6,631 bases of DNA from Spirochaetia bacterium (GCA_021736505.1 JAIPFU010000096.1:1-6631), one strand, 5' to 3'; shown: positions 1 through 5,165, counted from the first letter of the stretch. Numbers and translations are program-made. The notes: generated by a model not told the origin, from the letters alone.

Positions 1-30
1 TATAGGGTGGAAGTCAATGACCCAATTTGA
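1..30 (+). CDS. Possible 3' end of an upstream gene (partial)
   Basis: Reading frame 1 is open from the window edge to a TGA at 28-30 and encodes YRVEVNDPI before the stop. The stop lies 11 nt before the ptsH ATG, a spacing typical of operon neighbours. The other plausible frame stops at once with TAG at 3-5. Nine residues are too few to identify a family. In several phyla hprK (HPr kinase/phosphorylase) precedes ptsH, so that is a reasonable guess, but nothing in these residues proves it. Confidence 0.3.
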   Translation, partial: YRVEVNDPI

Positions 31-41
31 TATATTGAAGC

Positions 42-329
42 ATGATCACAAAAAGTACCGTGATACGAAACAAAAACGGCATCCATGTTCGCCCTTCCAG
101 GGCTATAGTTACTCAGTTCGGCTTTTATCAGGGAAGTATAACTATTACTGCCAACGGCATGACCATAGATACGCTTTCCATCATGCATCTACTGTCCCTT
201 GGTATGCAGTATGGAGATAAGGTGCTTATTACCGTTGATGGACCAGATGAACAGAAAACTGCCGAAAAACTGGCTTCTCTGCTTTCAACGGAGTTCAATT
301 TCCCGCCGGCATCTTCTATGGAACTGTAA
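42..329 (+). CDS. ptsH: Phosphocarrier protein HPr (PTS)
   Basis: This is a complete 95-residue HPr, a cytoplasmic phosphocarrier that takes phosphate from PEP-phosphorylated enzyme I and passes it to sugar-specific EIIA domains. The active-site motif GIHVRPS (residues 13-19) places the phospho-histidine at His15, with Arg17 and Pro18 conserved. The regulatory-serine motif LSIMHLLSLG places Ser at exactly position 46, the residue phosphorylated by HPr kinase. The length is slightly above the usual 85-90 residues because of a C-terminal tail ending FNFPPASSMEL. An in-frame TGA at 36-38 makes the ATG at 42 the only reasonable start. No clear Shine-Dalgarno lies in the 15 nt before it, so coupling to an upstream gene ending at 30 is plausible. 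Genes for EI or EII are not in the window, so the protein could serve sugar transport, purely regulatory signalling, or both. Confidence 0.93.
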   Translation: MITKSTVIRNKNGIHVRPSRAIVTQFGFYQGSITITANGMTIDTLSIMHLLSLGMQYGDKVLITVDGPDEQKTAEKLASLLSTEFNFPPASSMEL

Positions 330-376
330 TGCCCGCGGCTAAAAACGATTTACTAATGCAATTGATAATAATGAAG

Positions 377-382
377 AGGAGG
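377..382 (+). promoter_or_regulatory. Strong ribosome binding site of the cupin gene
   Basis: AGGAGG, a full match to the anti-Shine-Dalgarno core, lies 5 nt before the ATG at 388. It contrasts with the weak or absent sites in front of the flanking ptsH and LOG genes. Confidence 0.75.
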
Positions 383-387
383 TTTCC

Positions 388-735
388 ATGATTAAACATG
401 AAGATTCCATGAAAACTGATGTGAGAAACGGAATGCGCGGCGGTGAAGGAGACATAAGCATTCAGCATATTGTCGATAAAGAGGATATGAGGCACTGTCG
501 GCTCTTTTCAAAGATTACAATTCCCGTAAACGGGAGTATCGGTGCTCATACTCATGAGAACGAGACGGAATACTACTACATTCTGCAGGGAGAAGGCATT
601 GTGGGTGAAAAGGACGGCGATAAAAAAGTTGTACTTGGAGATGTGGTTATAACAGGAAATGGAGCAAGCCATAGCATTAGGAATAGCGGTACATCTGATC
701 TTGTCTTTGCTGCTGTGATAATTCTGGACGATTGA
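388..735 (+). CDS. Small single-domain cupin protein
   Basis: This 115-residue protein is one conserved beta-barrel cupin_2 domain. Motif 1 is GAHTHENETEYYYILQGEG (residues 52-70), supplying the metal ligands His54, His56 and Glu61. Motif 2 (residues 84-99) starts with GD and supplies the fourth ligand His95, ending in Asn99. The proline usual in motif 2 is replaced (Gly90 at that position). The N terminus contains MRGGEG, common in stand-alone cupins of this type. A strong AGGAGG at 377-382 with 5 nt spacing fixes the start. The substrate is unknown: such proteins may be isomerases, dioxygenases or small-molecule sensors. It sits between ptsH and the LOG gene, with only 4 nt to the latter, so cotranscription is likely. 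No signal peptide or membrane segment is visible, so it should be cytoplasmic. Confidence 0.87.
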   Translation: MIKHEDSMKTDVRNGMRGGEGDISIQHIVDKEDMRHCRLFSKITIPVNGSIGAHTHENETEYYYILQGEGIVGEKDGDKKVVLGDVVITGNGASHSIRNSGTSDLVFAAVIILDD

Positions 736-739
736 TTGT

Positions 740-1312
740 ATGAGTATGACTGCAATTTGTGTTTTCTGCGGTTCCAGCCGAGGGTCTTCTTCCGAGTATG
801 CCGCAGCTGCTGAACGCTTGGGAAAAGCTTTCACTGAACAGCAGATAAACCTTGTTTACGGCGGCAGCAATGCCGGCCTGATGGGTATTACGGCAAAGAA
901 GGTTCTGCAGGGAGGCATGCATGTCACCGGGGTTATCACGGAGGCTATCAATGCACGTGTTGGTGCGTTGGAGGGAACAGAGCTCCATGTAGTAAGGACA
1001 ATGCACGAAAGAAAAGCGATGATGGCAGAGTTTTGCGAGGGCTTTATTGCTCTGCCGGGAGGCATCGGCACGCTGGAGGAGCTGACAGAGGTTTTTACCT
1101 GGAGCCAGCTTGGTATCCACGCGAAGCCTCTGGGGCTGCTGAACACCCGAGGCTATTATGATCCCTTTACGGCTTTTCTTGAACATATGGTAAAGGAGGG
1201 CTTTCTTCGAAAGGGGCATCTTGACACCCTGCTGATTGATGAAGATCCAGAAAAACTGCTTGAGAAGATGCAGAACTTCAGGTATGCATACCAGTCAAAG
1301 TGGAATAACTAA
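740..1312 (+). CDS. LOG-family (TIGR00730) nucleoside 5'-monophosphate phosphoribohydrolase
   Basis: This 190-residue Rossmann-like protein belongs to the LOG ('lysine decarboxylase-like', a misnomer) family. Known members hydrolyse the N-glycosidic bond of cytokinin riboside 5'-monophosphates or of AMP and related nucleotides, releasing base and ribose 5-phosphate. Visible hallmarks are the N-terminal ICVFCGSSRG (6-15), the loop VYGGSNAGLMG (39-49), the MHERK motif (88-92) with its conserved Arg, and the signature PGGIGTLEE (106-114) with the catalytic-region Glu. The length is normal for the family. The start ATG follows the cupin stop by only 4 nt and has no strong ribosome site, which suggests translational coupling; a second ATG at 746 is an alternative start. 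The physiological substrate in non-plant-associated bacteria is usually unknown. A ribose-5-phosphate isomerase gene lies nearby, but on a separate transcript. Confidence 0.9.
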   Translation: MSMTAICVFCGSSRGSSSEYAAAAERLGKAFTEQQINLVYGGSNAGLMGITAKKVLQGGMHVTGVITEAINARVGALEGTELHVVRTMHERKAMMAEFCEGFIALPGGIGTLEELTEVFTWSQLGIHAKPLGLLNTRGYYDPFTAFLEHMVKEGFLRKGHLDTLLIDEDPEKLLEKMQNFRYAYQSKWNN

Positions 1313-1336
1313 AAGCGGCTGAAAGTGGAATAACTA
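1297..1336 (+). repeat. 15-bp direct repeat duplicating the LOG gene 3' end
   Basis: AAAGTGGAATAACTA occurs at 1297-1311 and again, identically, at 1322-1336, a period of 25 bp. The first copy encodes the C terminus KWNN and most of the TAA stop. The second lies just downstream and supplies a TAG. It looks like a short tandem duplication or slippage event across the gene end. Confidence 0.85.
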
Positions 1337-1337
1337 G

Positions 1338-1394
1338 GCGTTTCCAGCTGCCTGCGGGACGGCGGAAACGAATAAGTGCATTGAGCTGAAACGC
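1338..1394. terminator. Hairpin region between convergent genes (candidate shared terminator, no U-tract)
   Basis: CGTTTCC at 1339-1345 can pair with GGAAACG at 1364-1370, with an inner GCC/GGC pairing (1350-1352 with 1361-1363). Alternatively GCGTTTC plus AGCT (1338-1344, 1346-1349) can pair with AGCT plus GAAACGC (1384-1394), giving 11 bp with one bulged C at 1345. The two pairings exclude each other. The region lies between the ends of the LOG gene and ppaC, so a terminator role is expected. Neither strand has a T-run after the stems, so intrinsic termination would be weak. The rest of the gap to 1436 shows nothing recognisable. Confidence 0.4.
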
Positions 1395-1436
1395 ATAGCG
1401 GAGGCATCAGCATATATAACACTACTTTATCCGCGG

Positions 1437-3083
1437 CTACCTGCTCTGCTGCTCTTCCAGTACCCGTAAAATTTCCGGAAGCAGCTGTTTTTTCCTTGAA
1501 AGAATCCCCGGCAGGAAAAACTTTCCGTTCTCTTCCATTTTATACATGAGTTTATTTTCGATACCCTGATACGGGGTTGTAAGAAGTATGCTGTTTTCTT
1601 TGATGACATTCGTTATCAGCAGCATCACCCACGAAAGTCCCCGTTTTAATTTGACCTGCTCCAGGCTGTAGAGCAGCTTCTCTTTCACCTCTTCCACATT
1701 TTCCAGAGTTATAACTTCAACCTGACCGATACCGAATTTACAGCCGTATTCATCGTATATCTTAAAGTCCGCTGTAATGATTGATTCCGGATCTTCCTCA
1801 GTAAGGACCAGCCCTCCTTTGAAAATTTCTTCCCCAAAGGCCTGTATGTCGCTGATTTCAGCAATATTCGCCAGTTCTTTGACGATGTGACGGTCCAAGG
1901 ATGTCGCTGTGGGCGATTTCAGCATAACAGTGTCGGAAAGTATGCCGCCGAGAAGCAGTTTTGCAATAACTGGGTTGATGGTGACCTGGTGCTTTTTATA
2001 GTGCTCATAAACTAGAGTGCAGGTGCTTCCCACTGGTGATGAGGCGACATAGATGGGGTAACGTGTTTTTTCCAGGGCAAGCCGGTGATGGTCGATGATT
2101 TCAACAACTTCAGCATCCTCAATTCCTCTGATGCTCTGGCGATATTCGTTATGATCCATGAGGATTACGTATTTTTTCGGTCGGTCGATAAATGAACGCC
2201 GGGTAATATAGCCAATGTAGGTCTCACCCTCAAATACGGGAAGTCCACGGTATTCAGAATTGATAAACATCTCTTTAACATCATCAAAAAATTCAGAGGC
2301 TTTTACTCTGGGGATGTCTTCGTTCAGAAGGTTTCTTACCGGCAGACTCAAGCGCAGTCGTCTGATGGTTTCGGCAGTGTCCAAATGAGAAAGATACACG
2401 GTGCCCTTAAATGCTGAAAAGTCATACTCCGGATACTCGCCGGGAGAATATCCGGTGAGTATTATGGCGGGGAACTGATGTTCAACGGCGTGATCAACCA
2501 CTTCCTTTCTCATGCCGACGATGATTACGGGTTTATCCGGGAGGATTTTTTCTATACGTTTTCTGCTCACTTCTATAGGCATAGCACCGGTCATCAGCTG
2601 GGCTTCAAAGGTGTTGTTATCTCCGCGTTTTATGAACTCTCCGGGTACTACACGTTGGAAATTATCTATTCGAAAATGGTACTTTGGTCGATCTTTGGCG
2701 TGTTCCCGGAGGAAAAACCCGGTTACTTCATCCACGCTAATAAGACCTACAAAATTGTCCAGATCGTCGAAAACCGGGGAGACACTGACGGTTCTTTCGT
2801 TCAGCATTCGGATAATTTCATATACCGGGTCGTGGACGTGAAACTGTTTTTTTTCACTTTTTACAATTTCTTTTACCGTGGGACGCAGGTCTTTGAGAAA
2901 GTCCGGCGGAGCTGCTCCAAGCTGCTGGAATATCTGTTTTGTTGCTTTATTCAGGTGACCGCAGCGGACCGGGATGTAGTTGGTGTCCGGATCGATTTTT
3001 TGTTTCAGCTTCGCATAGCAGTAGGCTGAACAGACTGAATCCATATCGGGGTTTTTATGGCCTGTGATGTAGATCGTTTTCAT
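1437..3083 (-). CDS. ppaC: CBS/DRTGG-domain family II manganese-dependent inorganic pyrophosphatase
   Basis: This 548-residue cytoplasmic enzyme hydrolyses pyrophosphate to two phosphates. The DHH domain opens with GHKNPDMDS (8-16: His9, Asp13, Asp15 as metal ligands) and resumes with MDHNE (Asp310, His311) and IDHHR (DHH 331-333). A further acidic ligand is in ILSDT (Asp384). The C-terminal DHHA2 domain carries the active-site signature SRKKQ (529-533). Between the two halves of the DHH domain lies a regulatory insert of about 230 residues: a CBS motif (about 75-130), a DRTGG-like domain (about 175-240) and a second CBS motif (about 245-300). This architecture gives a much longer protein than the roughly 310-residue unregulated form. 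In characterised CBS-PPases AMP and ADP inhibit, and diadenosine polyphosphates activate DRTGG-containing forms. The start at ATG 3083 is chosen because GAGGAG (3092-3097) lies 8 nt upstream and the family begins at the GHKNPD strand. An in-frame TTG at 3143 would add 20 atypical residues. It is divergent from rpiB. Confidence 0.95.
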   Translation of the reverse strand: MKTIYITGHKNPDMDSVCSAYCYAKLKQKIDPDTNYIPVRCGHLNKATKQIFQQLGAAPPDFLKDLRPTVKEIVKSEKKQFHVHDPVYEIIRMLNERTVSVSPVFDDLDNFVGLISVDEVTGFFLREHAKDRPKYHFRIDNFQRVVPGEFIKRGDNNTFEAQLMTGAMPIEVSRKRIEKILPDKPVIIVGMRKEVVDHAVEHQFPAIILTGYSPGEYPEYDFSAFKGTVYLSHLDTAETIRRLRLSLPVRNLLNEDIPRVKASEFFDDVKEMFINSEYRGLPVFEGETYIGYITRRSFIDRPKKYVILMDHNEYRQSIRGIEDAEVVEIIDHHRLALEKTRYPIYVASSPVGSTCTLVYEHYKKHQVTINPVIAKLLLGGILSDTVMLKSPTATSLDRHIVKELANIAEISDIQAFGEEIFKGGLVLTEEDPESIITADFKIYDEYGCKFGIGQVEVITLENVEEVKEKLLYSLEQVKLKRGLSWVMLLITNVIKENSILLTTPYQGIENKLMYKMEENGKFFLPGILSRKKQLLPEILRVLEEQQSR

Positions 3084-3091
3084 GATTTTTT

Positions 3092-3097
3092 CTCCTC
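3092..3097 (-). promoter_or_regulatory. Ribosome binding site deciding the ppaC start
   Basis: On the minus strand GAGGAG lies 8 nt before the ATG at 3083. It argues for that ATG rather than the in-frame TTG further upstream. Confidence 0.75.
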
Positions 3098-3144
3098 GCT
3101 CATCAGGAAACTCGCTCCGGAAGCTGCTAATCTGCTGTTTCAAC

Positions 3145-3196
3145 GCTACTGTTCAGCACTACTAAACAGCACTACTGTTCAGCACCGCTGTTCAGC
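3145..3196. repeat. Four-copy 13-nt tandem repeat
   Basis: Four consecutive 13-nt units lie at 3145-3157, 3158-3170, 3171-3183 and 3184-3196, with consensus ACTACTGTTCAGC. Units 1 and 3 differ at one base. Unit 2 has AAA in place of GTT. Unit 4 reads ACCGC at its start. Each ordinary unit contains a CTG-TT-CAG mini-dyad, extended to CGCTG-TT-CAGCG at 3186-3197. The AAA variant in unit 2 creates the dyad AACAG-N5-CTGTT at 3165-3179. A degenerate extra unit may lie at about 3133-3144. The array falls in the predicted ppaC 5' leader. Confidence 0.9.
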
Positions 3197-3206
3197 GTCT
3201 CAACAC

Positions 3207-3236
3207 TTTCTCTCAATTTCTCTCAATTTCTCTTAA
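3207..3236. repeat. Three-copy 10-nt tandem repeat with phased A/T tracts
   Basis: TTTCTCTCAA occurs at 3207-3216 and 3217-3226, and as TTTCTCTTAA at 3227-3236. Each junction forms an AATTT or AATT tract, so A/T tracts recur at 10-bp spacing, close to the helical repeat. A further T5 run lies at 3244-3248. Phased tracts of this kind usually bend DNA. The array ends exactly where the rpiB -35 element begins. Confidence 0.9.
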
Positions 3237-3265
3237 TTGACAGTTTTTCTGACTTATTGCATATT
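3237..3265 (+). promoter_or_regulatory. Candidate rpiB promoter
   Basis: A perfect sigma-70 -35 hexamer TTGACA lies at 3237-3242. It is followed after 17 bp by CATATT (3260-3265), which matches four of six -10 positions; TATTCT at 3262-3267 is an alternative. Transcription would start near 3272, giving a leader of about 34 nt before the rpiB ATG. Confidence 0.55.
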
Positions 3266-3291
3266 CTATATGATTACAATTAATATGGCAA
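3263..3291 (-). promoter_or_regulatory. Candidate ppaC promoter, overlapping the rpiB promoter
   Basis: On the minus strand TTGCCA (3286-3291) and TAGAAT (3263-3268) each match the consensus at five of six positions, with the ideal 17-bp spacer. A start near 3256 gives a ppaC leader of about 170 nt that contains both repeat arrays. The -10 shares bases with the rpiB -10. I saw no better minus-strand promoter closer to the gene. Confidence 0.55.
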
Positions 3292-3292
3292 C

Positions 3293-3297
3293 GGAGG
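3293..3297 (+). promoter_or_regulatory. Ribosome binding site deciding the rpiB start
   Basis: GGAGG lies 8 nt before the ATG at 3306. It supports this start over the in-frame codon at 3237, which falls inside the -35 element. Confidence 0.75.
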
Positions 3298-3305
3298 ATC
3301 AGTTT

Positions 3306-3764
3306 ATGGATAAGAAGGTAGTTATTGCTAATGATCATGGTGCAATTGAGATAAAGCAGAGGATTGTAAAACACTTGGAAAATCGGGGGTATACGGTAAA
3401 TGACTTGGGGGTAAATTCTGAGGAATCAGTTGATTATCCCGATTATGCCGAAAAAGCGGGGAAAGAGTTTCTAATGAATCCTTATGAATTCGGTATTGTA
3501 TGCTGCGGTACTGGTATTGGAATTTCCATTTCCGCCAATAAGCTTGAAGGCATCCGCTGCGCCCTTCCGCAGAACAGCTTTGCTGCTCATATGGCAAAGG
3601 CGCATAATAATGCAAATTTTCTTGCCTTTGGAGGAAGGATTGAGTATCAGGAAGCTATTGAAAAGATGCTTGATGCTTTTATTGATCATGAATTCGAAGG
3701 CGGTCGACATGCAAAACGGGTTGCAAAAATTATGGCTCTTGAAGATATAGGATCTGAAGAATAG
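3306..3764 (+). CDS. rpiB: Ribose-5-phosphate isomerase B (RpiB/LacAB family)
   Basis: This 152-residue cytoplasmic isomerase interconverts ribose 5-phosphate and ribulose 5-phosphate in the pentose phosphate pathway. Recognisable elements are the N-terminal ANDHGA loop (8-13, Asp10), DYPDYA (43-48) and VCCGTGIGISISANK (65-79), with the catalytic-position Cys67 before GTG preceded by an extra Cys66. RCALP (84-88), AHNNAN (99-104, His100 at the ring-opening position) and GGRHAKRV (132-139, phosphate-binding Arg) complete the set. The length matches the family (about 145-155). The family's usual SDHAG appears here as NDHGA, a conservative variant. Related LacA/LacB and allose isomerases share the fold, but no lac or allose genes are nearby, so ribose-5-phosphate isomerase is the best call. 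It is apparently monocistronic, with its own promoter and terminator. Confidence 0.93.
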   Translation: MDKKVVIANDHGAIEIKQRIVKHLENRGYTVNDLGVNSEESVDYPDYAEKAGKEFLMNPYEFGIVCCGTGIGISISANKLEGIRCALPQNSFAAHMAKAHNNANFLAFGGRIEYQEAIEKMLDAFIDHEFEGGRHAKRVAKIMALEDIGSEE

Positions 3765-3792
3765 GGAGCAGTTTCCGTTCTGCTCTCTTTTT
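3764..3792 (+). terminator. Intrinsic terminator of rpiB
   Basis: GAGCAG (3766-3771) pairs with CTGCTC (3780-3785). The stem extends through a G-U and a G-C pair to 3764 and 3787, with an 8-nt loop and a T5 run at 3788-3792. It begins at the last base of the rpiB stop codon. Confidence 0.85.
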
Positions 3793-3840
3793 GCGGTTTT
3801 TCTGCAAATTTTTCTGCTTGCCCTGGGGTATTGATGCCTT

Positions 3841-4260
3841 TCATTCTTCAGGTACTGTATTGAATGGGTGCGGCAGGAGTTCCTGCAGTGTTGTTCGTTC
3901 TATTCTCCCTCTTGTATTTACCAGGTAAATAGGAAAAGAGGGAGGACAGAATTCAGCAATTACCTGAAGGCACAAGGCACATGGCGGTACAGGCTGTTCA
4001 ACGCCTGAGGTAACGATCATATAGGAGAGTTCCGGTTTCCCTTCCTCCGCTGCTGCTTGAAAGATCGCATTTCTTTCTGCACAGACTGTAGCCCCGTAAC
4101 TTGCATTTTCTACATTACAGCCGGTATACAGTTTCTCAGTTGTTTTTGAAACCACCACTGCTCCTACTTTAAAGTGTGAGTATGGAGCATATGCATGATC
4201 TCTTACTTTCAGCCCGGCTGAAACTGCTTCTTTAAATTTCTTTTCTTGGATGTCTCTCAT
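3841..4260 (-). CDS. cdd: Cytidine deaminase (tetrameric zinc type)
   Basis: This 139-residue cytoplasmic enzyme hydrolytically deaminates cytidine and deoxycytidine to uridine and deoxyuridine in pyrimidine salvage. The substrate-binding pieces FKVGA (30-34) and NVENAS (49-54) are present. The zinc site is CAERNA (60-65, Cys60 with proton-shuttling Glu62) plus Cys94 and Cys97 in PPCALCLQV (92-100). The length fits the homotetrameric single-domain class. One oddity is that the usual PCGxCRQ motif has Ala95 for Gly and Leu98 for the conserved Arg. Both zinc cysteines and Gln99 are kept, so activity is still expected. The ATG at 4260 is the first start after an in-frame TAA and has no Shine-Dalgarno; a promoter sits almost directly on it. 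It is convergent with rpiB and lies 85 nt downstream of the HAD gene on the same strand. Confidence 0.93.
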   Translation of the reverse strand: MRDIQEKKFKEAVSAGLKVRDHAYAPYSHFKVGAVVVSKTTEKLYTGCNVENASYGATVCAERNAIFQAAAEEGKPELSYMIVTSGVEQPVPPCALCLQVIAEFCPPSFPIYLVNTRGRIERTTLQELLPHPFNTVPEE

Positions 4261-4266
4261 TTGTAT

Positions 4267-4275
4267 ATCATACCA
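4267..4275 (-). promoter_or_regulatory. Extended -10 promoter of cdd, predicted leaderless
   Basis: On the minus strand TGG-TATGAT is an extended -10 (TGn plus five of six consensus bases). Exactly six bases (4261-4266) separate it from the ATG, so the expected +1 is the A of the start codon. No good -35 is visible, which is compatible with an extended -10 promoter. No ribosome site lies in between. Confidence 0.5.
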
Positions 4276-4345
4276 TAACAGTTAAAGATTACCTACAATA
4301 AGCTGGCACAAAGCCTAGAGATGGGCAAGGAAAAAGAGAAAAAAT

Positions 4346-5002
4346 TCAATCCAGAAAAAGGGATGCATCCCCCACTAGTTCTTCCAGTGAGTCAACAACT
4401 CTATCTGCTCCAGCATCTATAAGCTGCTCTTTAGTAAAACTGGAGGTAACAGCAACACAGTATGCTCCAGCAGCTTTAGCTGCCTGACAGCCATTTACAG
4501 CATCTTCGATGACTATGCAGTCTTCAGCTTTCAGCTTCAAGCCCTCGGCGGCAGCTCTATAGATATCCGGTGCCGGTTTTTTATGCTCAATCTCCAAGCC
4601 GTTTATAAGAAAATCGAAAGATTCCGCCGGCAAACCAATTTCCCGCAAGTTAATAAGCATTTTCGTCTCATCAGCACTTGTGGCTACAGCCAATTTAAGT
4701 CCTTTTCGCCGGCACCAGGCAACAAAATCGATTACACCAGCCATGGGAGGCATCTTTCCGCGGGAAATCTCATCATAAATTTCATAGGTTCTTTTTTTAG
4801 CTTCGTTGATATCGATATTCAGGCCGTAGTCATCCGCCACACAGCCAATATACTTGTTTTCACCTGCTCCCACGTAAGGTAAAAAATCCTCCGGTTTTGC
4901 TTTCACTCCCTGCTCAGCAAAATATGCAATCGCAGCATCCCGGATAAATTCTTCCGAATCCAGCAAGACCCCGTCCATATCAAATAAAATACCTTTTTTC
5001 AT
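4346..5002 (-). CDS. HAD-superfamily hydrolase, beta-phosphoglucomutase/phosphatase-like
   Basis: This 218-residue protein has the full haloacid-dehalogenase motif set. Motif I is FDMDGVLLDSEE, with nucleophile Asp8 and acid/base Asp10. Motif II is ATSAD, with Ser109. Motif III is the Lys in HKKPAPDIY (Lys142). Motif IV is IEDAVNG, with Glu166 and Asp167. A helical C1 cap spans about residues 16-85, as in beta-phosphoglucomutase, phosphoglycolate phosphatase and YniC-type sugar-phosphate phosphatases. The start is supported by GAGGAAG (5011-5017) 8 nt upstream. The exact substrate cannot be read from sequence. The absence of a neighbouring maltose or trehalose phosphorylase argues against a firm beta-phosphoglucomutase call. 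It is probably transcribed from its own promoter; cdd downstream appears to have a separate one. Confidence 0.88.
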   Translation of the reverse strand: MKKGILFDMDGVLLDSEEFIRDAAIAYFAEQGVKAKPEDFLPYVGAGENKYIGCVADDYGLNIDINEAKKRTYEIYDEISRGKMPPMAGVIDFVAWCRRKGLKLAVATSADETKMLINLREIGLPAESFDFLINGLEIEHKKPAPDIYRAAAEGLKLKAEDCIVIEDAVNGCQAAKAAGAYCVAVTSSFTKEQLIDAGADRVVDSLEELVGDASLFLD

Positions 5003-5049
5003 GTAGTGCTCTTCCTCATCAATATACGTTTTCTCTATTTTTCATTATA

Positions 5050-5078
5050 TTTATAAGCGAAATGCAGTGATTCATCAA
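5050..5078 (-). promoter_or_regulatory. Candidate promoter of the HAD gene
   Basis: On the minus strand TTGATG (5073-5078) and TATAAA (5050-5055) are separated by 17 bp, matching the consensus at four and five of six positions. A perfect TATAAT follows at 5044-5049 and could be an alternative -10. This places the transcription start about 40 nt before the gene. Confidence 0.5.
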
Positions 5079-5152
5079 GCTATTCTACCCAGAAGGCTGT
5101 GGAAACACAATAAAATCCAAAACCGCCGCATTTTCTGGCGATGAACTGTTGA

Positions 5153-5165
5153 ATATGCATCATAT
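5153..5165. promoter_or_regulatory. Short inverted repeat in the upstream region of the carbonic-anhydrase-like gene
   Basis: ATATG-CAT-CATAT is a perfect 5+3+5 dyad lying about where the -35 of the downstream promoter should be. It could be an operator, but so short an AT-rich dyad may be chance. Confidence 0.3.

Noticed and set aside
17..220. Open frame starting at ATG 17 with GGGTGG upstream
   Set aside because: It overlaps ptsH in another frame, and its translation has no domain-like pattern. The ptsH frame carries an unmistakable HPr.
364..369. GATAAT as a promoter for the cupin gene
   Set aside because: There is no -35 at the right distance, and the predicted start would fall on the ribosome site. 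The gene is more likely read through from ptsH.
677..1219. 180-codon minus-strand frame opposite the LOG gene
   Set aside because: It is a shadow of a clearly conserved gene, with composition and motifs unlike a real protein.
2478..3029. Long plus-strand open frame opposite ppaC
   Set aside because: It is an antisense shadow of the pyrophosphatase. It is rich in Phe and Tyr, with no recognisable family and no ribosome site.
3084..3143. In-frame TTG extension of ppaC by 20 residues
   Set aside because: Family members start at the GHKNPD strand, and a strong GAGGAG sits 8 nt before the ATG at 3083. The extension looks like leader sequence.
3145..3236. Possible CRISPR array
   Set aside because: The units are 10-13 nt and contiguous with no spacers, and no cas genes are present. 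They are simple tandem repeats.
3793..3840. Terminator for cdd on the minus strand
   Set aside because: Only 3-4 bp GCA/TGC pairings around an A-rich stretch are visible, and no stable stem with a U-tract.
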